DNA of 7,016 nucleotides, from the NCBI GenBank assembly GCA_027294185.1, contig JAPUME010000250.1, forward strand, positions 1 to 7,016. Direction: 5' to 3'. The notes beneath the pieces are model-generated. The model saw nothing but the letters and a program-made list of their open reading frames with translations, ran no database searches and was not told the DNA's origin. The translations under genes and the position numbers were made by a program. Of the stretch, positions 1 through 5,229 are shown piece after piece (the stretch's first letter is position 1; each line of letters begins with the position of its first letter). The stretch is from Acidobacteriota bacterium. Lineage in GTDB: Bacteria > Acidobacteriota > Terriglobia > UBA7540 > JAPUME01.

Positions 1-523
1 CATCACCCCGCTCGGTGAGACAGGCGCGGATCATCAGGATTCCGGTCAGCTCCCCTTGCGCCCCGGCGGCAGGTTGAAGAGAAATCCGGTCCATTCCCGT
101 AATCTCAGCCAGGCACCGCTCGAGCTCGTAGAGAATCTTCATGCATCCCTGCGACACTTCGGCTGGTTGATAGGGGTGATCGGTGGCCATGCCTTCCAGC
201 CCTGCCACAACTTCATTGATGCGCGGGTTGTATTTCATCGTGCAGGAGCCGAGCGGGTAGATGCCGGTATCCACGCCGTAGTTCCACGTCGAGAGGCGCG
301 TAAAGTGGCGGATTACGTCCAACTCGGAGACTTCGGGAAACCCGTGAATCTCCTGGCGCGATTTCGCCTCGCCCAGAACCGCGCGCGGGTCAACCGGAGG
401 AACCTCGGTGGGAGTGAGGGTGACGCCGGACTTGCCGGGCGAGGATCGCTCGAAGATCAAACCCTCGTCCTGGGTCACGTGCGGTCTTAGCGGAGTCGAG
501 CGGCTGGGCTTTCCCGGTGTCAT
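1..523 (-). CDS. gcvPB: Glycine dehydrogenase (decarboxylating) subunit 2, 5' part only
   Basis: This is the catalytic half of the split glycine cleavage P-protein. With GcvPA it decarboxylates glycine using PLP and passes the aminomethyl group to the lipoyl arm of GcvH. The 174 N-terminal residues are present and the gene runs off the left edge. Translated from the minus strand, it shows the family hallmark YPLGSCTMKYNP at residues 89-100, HPYQP at 116-120 and LQPAAGAQGELTG at 149-161. The PLP-binding lysine lies further on in the family and is outside the window. The start is the ATG at 523-521, which overlaps the gcvPA stop as ATGA, the classic sign of translational coupling. The first 20 or so residues are poorly conserved, Pro/Arg-rich linker. 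No frameshift is seen. The identification is firm; only the C-terminal two thirds are unseen. Confidence 0.96.
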   Translation of the reverse strand, partial: MTPGKPSRSTPLRPHVTQDEGLIFERSSPGKSGVTLTPTEVPPVDPRAVLGEAKSRQEIHGFPEVSELDVIRHFTRLSTWNYGVDTGIYPLGSCTMKYNPRINEVVAGLEGMATDHPYQPAEVSQGCMKILYELERCLAEITGMDRISLQPAAGAQGELTGILMIRACLTERGD

Positions 524-1893
524 CGGGCCCCCAGGAGACGTGAAGCGGCCCCGGCGCCGGCCAGAGCCTTTTCATAGATGGCGCCCATGCGGTCGATGGC
601 GTCCTTGCTGACGATCTCAGTCGCGCAGACCAGCAGTGCGTTGGGGAGTTCCGGGTAGAAATCACCCAGCGGCACACCGCCCAGGATCTGTTCCTGCCGG
701 AGCTTTTCAAGAACCGGCTGAGGGTTCCCCGGCAGTTCGACAACGAATTCGTTGAAGGTTTTGCCGGAGAAGGGGCGGGTCACGCCGGATACCCGGGTCA
801 GACGATTTAGCGTGTAGTGCGCTTTCGCCAGGTTGTGCTCTGCCAGTTGCCGGAGACCCTGTTTGCCGAGCAGGCAGAGATAAATCGCGGCCGTCAGAGC
901 GCAGAGAGATTGGTTCGTGCAGATATTCGAGGTGGCCTTCTCGCGGCGGATATGCTGCTCGCGGGTGGCGAGAGTGATCACATACCCCCTCCGGTCTTCC
1001 GAATCGCGAGTCTGGCCTACCAGCCGGCCCGGCATCTGGCGAACGTATTTCTGCCGCGTGGCCAAAAGCCCGAGGTAAGGCCCTCCGAAGGCGACAGGAA
1101 CCCCGAAGGATTGTCCTTCTCCACAGACGATGTCGGCCTCCGCGGGCGGCTTGGCGACGGCAAGCGAGAGGGGTTCGGTGACGGTCACAATTAACAGGGC
1201 GCCGTGGCGGTGCGCCAATTCAGCAATCGGGCCGTAGTCTTCAAGAATTCCAAAAAAGTTGGGGGACTGGATAACGACCGCTGCCGGTTCCGAGGCGAGG
1301 TCACGTTCCAGCCGTTCGAGGTCTGCTTCTCCCGAGGCAGCGAAGGGAACCTCGGTAATCTCTGTATCCAACTGACGAAGGTAGGTGCCCAAAACCTGCC
1401 GATATTCGGGATGAACGCTGCGGGCCACCAGCACCCGGCGGCGGCGTGTAATGCGGAGGGCCATCAAAACGGCTTCGGTCATGGCCGTCGAGCCGTCATA
1501 AAGCGAAGCGTTCGAGACTTCCATACCGGTCAAAAGACAGATGAGACTTTGAAACTCGAAGATCGCCTGAAGCGTCCCCTGCGCAATTTCGGCCTGGTAA
1601 GGCGTATAGGCAGTGAAGAATTCGCCACGGGACAGGAGCGAATCCACCGCCGCCGGCCGGTGGTGCCGGTAGGCGCCCGCGCCCAGAAAAGAGGCATAGT
1701 CCTTCCCGCTCTGACGGGCTGCGTCGCGGAAAAACTCGAGAATTTCCACCTCAGAAAGAGGACCGGGGACTTCGAGCGCTCGCTTCAGGCGTATGGAATC
1801 GGGAATCTGTGAGAAGAGTTCTTCCACCCTGGACCGGCCGATGGTCTCGAGCATCCGGGCTCGGCCCTGGGGAGAGTTGGGAAGGTACTGCAT
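520..1893 (-). CDS. gcvPA: Glycine dehydrogenase (decarboxylating) subunit 1
   Basis: This is the non-catalytic, PLP-fold N-terminal half of the P-protein in organisms that split it in two; it pairs with GcvPB to decarboxylate glycine in the cytoplasm. It has 457 residues, about the usual length of 440-460. The N-terminus MQYLPNSPQGRARML is typical of the family and fixes the start at 1893. Conserved blocks follow in order: FLGAGAYRHHRP at 69-80, YTPYQAEIAQGTLQ at 96-109, NASLYDGSTAMTEA at 128-141, GEGQSFGVPVAFGGPYLG at 258-275, and the long PGRLVGQTRD...ATSNICTNQSL block at about 288-330. The ATG is 3 nt after the gcvH stop. A purine-rich GAGGAAGG (1914-1907, inside the gcvH end) is 13 nt upstream, a little far, so coupling to gcvH translation is likely. 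The stop overlaps the gcvPB start. The reading frame is intact. Confidence 0.97.
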   Translation of the reverse strand: MQYLPNSPQGRARMLETIGRSRVEELFSQIPDSIRLKRALEVPGPLSEVEILEFFRDAARQSGKDYASFLGAGAYRHHRPAAVDSLLSRGEFFTAYTPYQAEIAQGTLQAIFEFQSLICLLTGMEVSNASLYDGSTAMTEAVLMALRITRRRRVLVARSVHPEYRQVLGTYLRQLDTEITEVPFAASGEADLERLERDLASEPAAVVIQSPNFFGILEDYGPIAELAHRHGALLIVTVTEPLSLAVAKPPAEADIVCGEGQSFGVPVAFGGPYLGLLATRQKYVRQMPGRLVGQTRDSEDRRGYVITLATREQHIRREKATSNICTNQSLCALTAAIYLCLLGKQGLRQLAEHNLAKAHYTLNRLTRVSGVTRPFSGKTFNEFVVELPGNPQPVLEKLRQEQILGGVPLGDFYPELPNALLVCATEIVSKDAIDRMGAIYEKALAGAGAASRLLGAR

Positions 1894-1896
1894 CTG

Positions 1897-2289
1897 TTAT
1901 TTGTTACCTTCCTCTTCTTTGAGGTAGGCTTCGTACTGGTCGGCGGAAAGCAATGGGTCAATTTCGCTGCGGTCTCCCAACTGTATCCGCAAGAGCCAGG
2001 CTTCGCCGTGGGGGTCGCTGTTGAGCAGCTCGGGGGAATCCTGCAACTTTCCGTTGGCCGCAAGGATTTTGCCGGAAACCGGCGCATAGACATCCGATAC
2101 CGCCTTCACCGACTCGACGGTGCCGAAACTCTCTTTGGCCGTTACTACTTCGCCCGCCGCGGGCAATTCGACGTAGACAATGTCGCCCAGCGCGTTCTGA
2201 GCGTAATCTGTAATGCCGATGGTTCCGGTGTCCGCGTCGACGCGAATCCATTCGTGTTGTTTCGTGTAATAAAGCTCTTGAGGGTACAT
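1897..2289 (-). CDS. gcvH: Glycine cleavage system H protein (lipoyl carrier)
   Basis: H-protein is the small lipoylated shuttle that carries the aminomethyl group from the P-protein to the T-protein and then hands electrons to the L-protein. The ATG at 2289 gives 130 residues starting MYPQELYYTKQHEW, the normal family start and length. The frame is open further upstream to 2388, but that extension overlaps gcvT and looks like read-through, not protein. The lipoyl site is K62 in GTVESVKAVSD (residues 56-66). ITDYAQNALGDIVYVELP at 26-43 and the C-terminal PLLSADQYEAYLKEEE are also characteristic. A GGGAG box (2306-2302) lies 12 nt before the start. The gene sits 40 nt after gcvT and 3 nt before gcvPA. 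Its acidic, lysine-poor C-terminus is normal for the family. Confidence 0.97.
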   Translation of the reverse strand: MYPQELYYTKQHEWIRVDADTGTIGITDYAQNALGDIVYVELPAAGEVVTAKESFGTVESVKAVSDVYAPVSGKILAANGKLQDSPELLNSDPHGEAWLLRIQLGDRSEIDPLLSADQYEAYLKEEEGNK

Positions 2290-2329
2290 AGTGAGTTCGA
2301 TCTCCCGCCGGAAGAAATCTGGGTGTTTC

Positions 2330-3436
2330 TTATTTGTGCCGTTTATAGAAAGGCAGGGGAACAATGCGTGCGGTTTCCCGCCGGGCACGGATGCCCACTT
2401 CGAGCGATGTTCCTACCTCTGAAACCTCCACCGGGACGTAGGCCAGCGCGATATTCTTTTTCAGGAAGGGGGCCACCGATCCGCTCGTCACAGCCCCCAC
2501 CCGTTTTTCCCCGACATAGAGAGGATAGCCGTCACGGGCGATGGCGCGGCTCTTCATCTCCAACCCTACCAGCCGCCGCTGCAATCCTTCCTTCTTTTGG
2601 CGGAGCAGGGCTTCTTTTCCGATAAACGATTCCTTTTGGAGCTTGCAAATCCACCCTAATCCCGCCTCGAGCAAGCTGATTGTTTCATCCAATTCATGCC
2701 CATAGAGAGGATAACCGGCTTCCAGTCGCAGGGTGTTGCGGGCCCCGAGGCCTGCAGGCAGAAGTCCGGCCTCTCGCCCCTGATCGAGCAGTGTGTTCCA
2801 CAGGCGGACGGAATCGGAGGGTGGAAGATAGACTTCAAATCCGTCTTCGCCGCTATAGCCGGTCCGGGCAAGAAGGCATTCGACCCCTGAGCATCGGGTG
2901 AAGACGAAATTATAATACCGCAATGAGGAGAGGTCCACCTCGACCAGCGGAGAAATTATTTCCTTTGCACGGGGTCCCTGCAAGGCCAGTTGGGCATAAT
3001 CTTCCGAGACGTTACGGACCTCGGCGTTGAGATCATTGTGTCCGGACATCCATTCGAAATCCTTCTCCGTGTTTGCAGCATTGACGCAAAACAGGTACCG
3101 GTGTTCCTCCAAACGATGGACCACGCAGTCGTCCACGGCCGATCCCTCCGGGTAGGTCAGGGCGGTATATTGGGCCGCGCCGTCTTTAAGCCGCGCAGCG
3201 TCGTTGCTTGTGACTTTTTGAACCAGTTCCAGAGCTTGCGGACCAAGGATCTCGATCTCCCCCATGTGGCTGACATCGAACAGTCCGGCGGCCGTACGGA
3301 CGGCGAGGTGCTCCTCGGTGATGCTCCCGTAGTCTACCGGCATGGACCAACCTCCGAAATCGATGAGCTTGGCGCCGAGGGATTTGTGGGTGTCAAATAG
3401 CGGGGTACGCTTGCTGGTTACTGTGCTTTGGTTCAT
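2330..3436 (-). CDS. gcvT: Glycine cleavage system T protein (aminomethyltransferase)
   Basis: T-protein releases ammonia from the aminomethyl-lipoyl H-protein and transfers the one-carbon unit to tetrahydrofolate, giving 5,10-methylene-THF. The ATG at 3436 gives 368 residues, the normal length of about 360-375. A TTG directly before it (3439) could also initiate, but ATG is preferred. Signatures by residue: TPLFDTHKSLGAKLIDFGGW at 11-30, AGLFDVSHMGE at 50-60, the conserved Asp pair in AVDDCVVHRL (D102/D103), LQGPRA at 152-157, RTGYSGEDGFEVY at 191-203 and LRLEAGYPLYGHELDE at 236-251. The C-terminal barrel domain ends in PLPFYKRHK. It is the first gene of the gcv operon, with a promoter candidate about 60-90 bases upstream and a possible leader hairpin in between. 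No key residue appears to be missing. Confidence 0.97.
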   Translation of the reverse strand: MNQSTVTSKRTPLFDTHKSLGAKLIDFGGWSMPVDYGSITEEHLAVRTAAGLFDVSHMGEIEILGPQALELVQKVTSNDAARLKDGAAQYTALTYPEGSAVDDCVVHRLEEHRYLFCVNAANTEKDFEWMSGHNDLNAEVRNVSEDYAQLALQGPRAKEIISPLVEVDLSSLRYYNFVFTRCSGVECLLARTGYSGEDGFEVYLPPSDSVRLWNTLLDQGREAGLLPAGLGARNTLRLEAGYPLYGHELDETISLLEAGLGWICKLQKESFIGKEALLRQKKEGLQRRLVGLEMKSRAIARDGYPLYVGEKRVGAVTSGSVAPFLKKNIALAYVPVEVSEVGTSLEVGIRARRETARIVPLPFYKRHK

Positions 3437-3437
3437 C

Positions 3438-3465
3438 AAGCCGGCGACAACCTTTCGGCCTGCTT
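3438..3465 (-). promoter_or_regulatory. Possible hairpin in the gcvT leader
   Basis: In the minus-strand transcript, the 28 bases ending 1 nt before the gcvT ATG can fold. AAGC-A-GGC pairs with GCC-G-GCTT, giving seven pairs with one A-G mismatch and a 12-nt loop that carries GAAAGG, the best Shine-Dalgarno-like stretch for gcvT. A smaller GNRA-type hairpin (CC-GAAA-GG) is an alternative. It may set ribosome access, but nothing proves this. It is too small for a glycine riboswitch, and I do not see the conserved riboswitch core. Confidence 0.3.
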
Positions 3466-3496
3466 AGTTGGTACGCTGTTCTTGGAGCGATGGGCA

Positions 3497-3525
3497 AGCT
3501 TACATACTCCCTTTTCGAGTGTCAA
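3497..3525 (-). promoter_or_regulatory. Sigma-70-like promoter for the gcv operon
   Basis: On the minus strand a perfect TTGACA (-35, at 3525-3520) is followed after exactly 17 bases by TAAGCT (3502-3497), which matches the first, second and last bases of the -10 consensus. Transcription would begin near 3490 and leave a leader of about 55 nt before the gcvT ATG. The position directly upstream of a tight four-gene operon supports it. The weak -10 box suggests moderate strength or a need for an activator. Confidence 0.5.
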
Positions 3526-3563
3526 GGATGAGCGATTGGCTATCGAGGCCTTGATTTTCACTC
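3517..3563. repeat. Concentric inverted repeat in the divergent intergenic region
   Basis: Three short inverted repeats share nearly the same centre at about 3538-3540: GAGTG/CACTC (3517-3521 and 3559-3563), CAAGG/CCTTG (3523-3527 and 3549-3553) and CGAT/ATCG (3533-3536 and 3542-3545). The arms are separated by unpaired bases, unequally on the two sides, so this is a weak hairpin. It overlaps the -35 regions of both opposing promoter candidates, which is where an operator for divergent control would sit. Its function is unproven. Confidence 0.35.
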
Positions 3564-3579
3564 TCCATTAAAACAAAAT
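3551..3579 (+). promoter_or_regulatory. Weak promoter candidate for the cysteine-rich gene
   Basis: TTGATT (3551-3556) is followed after 17 bases by CAAAAT (3574-3579), each matching four of six consensus bases. It lies 42 bases before the start codon of the small cysteine-rich gene and points towards it. The spacing is ideal but both boxes are only partial matches, so this is a guess supported mainly by position. Confidence 0.3.
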
Positions 3580-3608
3580 GAGCTGCCGGGGGTTTTTCCG
3601 GATGTGGG

Positions 3609-3616
3609 AAGAGGAG
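3609..3616 (+). promoter_or_regulatory. Strong ribosome binding site of the cysteine-rich gene
   Basis: AAGAGGAG ends 5 nt before the ATG at 3622 and is the best Shine-Dalgarno sequence on this strand. It decides between the in-frame GTG at 3604, which would lie upstream of it, and the ATG at 3622, in favour of the ATG. Confidence 0.7.
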
Positions 3617-3621
3617 CCGAA

Positions 3622-3798
3622 ATGGCCTATAAGGTTTTTAGCTGTGCGATATGCGATAAGCCGGAAGTGGATTGCAAATGCGACCGCTACTGTACCCTGT
3701 GCCAATCACCCTTTGGAGTGCGGCTTTGTGAGGATGGGTTGTTCTATTGTTCGGATTGCCGGGAAGCTTGCGACTACAGTACTCAGGATCAAGTTTAG
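3622..3798 (+). CDS. Small cysteine-rich, probably zinc-binding protein of unknown function
   Basis: This 58-residue protein has ten cysteines, at positions 8, 11, 18, 20, 24, 27, 36, 43, 46 and 50. They form CxxC (8-11), CxC (18-20), CxxC (24-27) and CxxC (43-46) pairs plus C36 and C50. Such spacing is what zinc-ribbon or double-treble-clef proteins show, so one or two bound metal ions are likely. There is no signal peptide, membrane segment or catalytic domain. The central LCEDGLFYCSDCREACDY has the look of a conserved family, and I have the impression of similar small hypothetical proteins in Acidobacteriota, which I cannot verify here. The strong AGGAG box before the ATG and an ordered cysteine pattern argue that it is a real gene. 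It stands alone: divergent from gcv, and 279 bases before the next gene. Function cannot be assigned; small DNA-, RNA- or protein-binding adaptor roles are possible. Confidence 0.75.
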   Translation: MAYKVFSCAICDKPEVDCKCDRYCTLCQSPFGVRLCEDGLFYCSDCREACDYSTQDQV

Positions 3799-3825
3799 AT
3801 TGCTCCACTCTTTCTAAACGTGATC
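3787..3825 (+). terminator. Long hairpin across the stop codon, possible transcript end
   Basis: GATCA-A-GTTTAGA (3787-3799) pairs with TCTAAAC-G-TGATC (3813-3825), giving 12 of 13 pairs with one A-G mismatch and a 13-nt loop. The TAG stop of the cysteine-rich gene lies inside the left arm. No run of T follows on either strand, so it is not a canonical intrinsic terminator. It may end or protect the 3' end of the short transcript, or act in another way. Confidence 0.4.
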
Positions 3826-3973
3826 TCTGAGACTCCAGGCAGGGTCATTGAGGCGCCCGGTTGGCTCTTAACGGAACTGAACCTGATCAGGCAGACACCT
3901 GCCATTCCTTCCTTAACGAAACACGTTTGCGTTTTTGTCGGTTTTGTACCCGCTGGACTCGTGGAATCCAAAC

Positions 3974-3985
3974 CCTCGATCGAGG
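3974..3985. repeat. 12-bp perfect palindrome
   Basis: CCTCGATCGAGG reads the same on both strands. It lies about 100 bases before the glycosyltransferase start, 38 bp centre to centre from the next 12-bp palindrome. Operator for a dimeric regulator is one possibility; chance cannot be excluded. Confidence 0.35.
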
Positions 3986-4011
3986 CGATGTGCTTTCGGA
4001 TTTCTATTTCC

Positions 4012-4023
4012 CGAACCGGTTCG
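4012..4023. repeat. 12-bp perfect palindrome upstream of the glycosyltransferase
   Basis: CGAACCGGTTCG is a perfect palindrome 54 bases before the ATG at 4078, a usual position for an operator or for a site overlapping a promoter. Its sequence differs from the palindrome at 3974-3985, so the two are unlikely to bind the same protein. Confidence 0.35.
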
Positions 4024-4077
4024 CTCAGGGCATGAGACCGGATCGGCGACCTTCGTAATTTCAGCCCGGGCAGGGAA

Positions 4078-5205
4078 ATGATTTCTCTCGTTATTCCCAC
4101 CTACAACGAGGCTCAATCCATCGAGGAAACGTTGCGGCGGACCGCCCGGGCGCTGAGCCGGACGAGCGAACCTTTTGAATTGATCGTCGTGGACGATAAC
4201 AGCCCGGACGGGACGGCCGATTTGGCAGAAGCCCTTGGCGAGCCGTGCTCGGTCCGTGTGGTAAGAAGGTCCGGGAGGGCGGGTTTGGCCACGGCGGTTC
4301 TGGCGGGTTGGGCTGTGGCGAAGGGGGACCTGCTCGGGGCCATGGACGCCGACCTCCAACATCCGCCCGAAATCCTCAGCTCTCTCTCGCAATCTTTGCG
4401 GGAGCAGGATGCCGAAATTGTTGTTGCCAGCCGCAAGGTACCAGGCGGAGGGATGAGGGATTGGTCGCCTGTCCGTCAGTTCATTTCCTGGGCTTCGACG
4501 CGCACGGCACATCTTCTGCTGGGGGACGCTCTGGGCGGCGTAACCGATCCCATGTCCGGCATGTTCATGATCAAGGCCGAAGTGATCCGCGGTAGGGAGC
4601 TTCGCCCCCTCGGCTACAAAATACTGCTGGAAGTATTGGCGCGAGGAGACTATTCGCGTGTTGAAGAAGTGGCTTACGTTTTCGAAGCGCGCCACAGCGG
4701 GGCTTCCAAGCTGGGCGCGAAACAATCCTGGGAGTTCCTGGCCCATCTGATCCGGCTTTCGTTTGGCTCCCGGAAGGGGCGCGGGCAGTGGGGTTATGCG
4801 CTGATGGGACTGGCAGGAGCGGCCCTCAATTTGGGATTACTGTTCCTTCTGGCGGAGGTTCTCCAATGGCCACGCGCTGCTGCGGCGGCAGCGGCGGCGG
4901 AGGCGGGGTTGCTTGCGGCATTTACCGGAAAGGTCGCATCGGTGCCACAGGATCGGAAGTCCTCCCCTGCAAGTTGTGGTCGAGGGGGGCTTCTTGCCCT
5001 TTCCCGCATCGCCCATTCCCGTATTGGCCGCTACCATCTGTCGCGAGCCGCGGGAATGCTTCTGAACATCGCTGTTTTTTTGCTTTTCAGCGAACGGGGA
5101 TTCGGTTTTCTCGCGAGCGCCCTGACGGGCATCTTGGTTGGTTTTCTGATGAATTTCATTCTGCGATTCGTTGGAATTCCGGGTCTGGATTGGCGAAGAA
5201 CCTGA
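4078..5205 (+). CDS. GT2 polyprenyl-phosphate glycosyltransferase with C-terminal GtrA-like membrane domain
   Basis: This 375-residue, probably membrane-bound enzyme should transfer a sugar from a nucleotide donor to polyprenyl phosphate on the inner face of the membrane, as dolichol-phosphate mannose synthase (DPM1)-like proteins do. Residues 1-230 form the GT-A domain: LVIPTYNE at 4-11, VVDDNSPDGT at 37-46, RSGRAGLATAVLAG at 64-77, and the metal-binding DADLQHPP at 90-97 (D90, D92). GVTDPMSGMFMI at 154-165 is also family-typical. Residues 238-365 hold about four hydrophobic segments (near 239-262, 267-285, 318-338 and 342-363), in the manner of GtrA. The linker at about 286-316 lacks the aromatic W-T-F-type motif usual after the second GtrA helix and is polar and Arg-rich. 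A run of eight alanines (267-274) starts helix two. The start is the first ATG, after a GGGCAGG box. The donor sugar is unknown. It lies 24 nt before the next gene, likely one operon. Confidence 0.88.
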   Translation: MISLVIPTYNEAQSIEETLRRTARALSRTSEPFELIVVDDNSPDGTADLAEALGEPCSVRVVRRSGRAGLATAVLAGWAVAKGDLLGAMDADLQHPPEILSSLSQSLREQDAEIVVASRKVPGGGMRDWSPVRQFISWASTRTAHLLLGDALGGVTDPMSGMFMIKAEVIRGRELRPLGYKILLEVLARGDYSRVEEVAYVFEARHSGASKLGAKQSWEFLAHLIRLSFGSRKGRGQWGYALMGLAGAALNLGLLFLLAEVLQWPRAAAAAAAAEAGLLAAFTGKVASVPQDRKSSPASCGRGGLLALSRIAHSRIGRYHLSRAAGMLLNIAVFLLFSERGFGFLASALTGILVGFLMNFILRFVGIPGLDWRRT

Positions 5206-5229
5206 ATAGGGTCCGAATGGGGCCTGATT

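Larger units (their letters stand above)
3799..4077. other. Gene-free spacer with three palindromes
   Basis: No convincing gene is seen on either strand in this 279-base stretch between the cysteine-rich gene and the glycosyltransferase; the open frames here have no ribosome site or recognisable protein pattern. It holds the right half of the hairpin above and three perfect palindromes: CCTGATCAGG (3882-3891), CCTCGATCGAGG (3974-3985) and CGAACCGGTTCG (4012-4023). A promoter for the glycosyltransferase genes is expected here, but I find no pair of boxes good enough to call. Confidence 0.5.

Noticed and set aside
1204..1812. Long open frame on the plus strand opposite gcvPA
   Set aside because: It lies wholly antisense to a clear gcvPA gene, its protein has no recognisable pattern, and long opposite frames are common in GC-rich coding DNA.
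2290..2388. Upstream in-frame extension of gcvH (33 extra residues)
   Set aside because: It overlaps the gcvT coding end, has no family similarity, and the ATG at 2289 gives the standard H-protein N-terminus.
3604..3621. GTG start for the cysteine-rich protein
   Set aside because: The strong AGGAG box is inside this extension and is placed correctly for the ATG at 3622.
3437..3621. Glycine riboswitch or T-box upstream of gcvT
   Set aside because: Neither the conserved core nor tandem aptamer architecture is visible on the minus strand, and the likely leader is too short.
3913..4746. 277-codon open frame on the minus strand over the glycosyltransferase
   Set aside because: Most of it is antisense to the GT2 domain with intact DxD and other motifs; its own translation is low-complexity and matches nothing I know.
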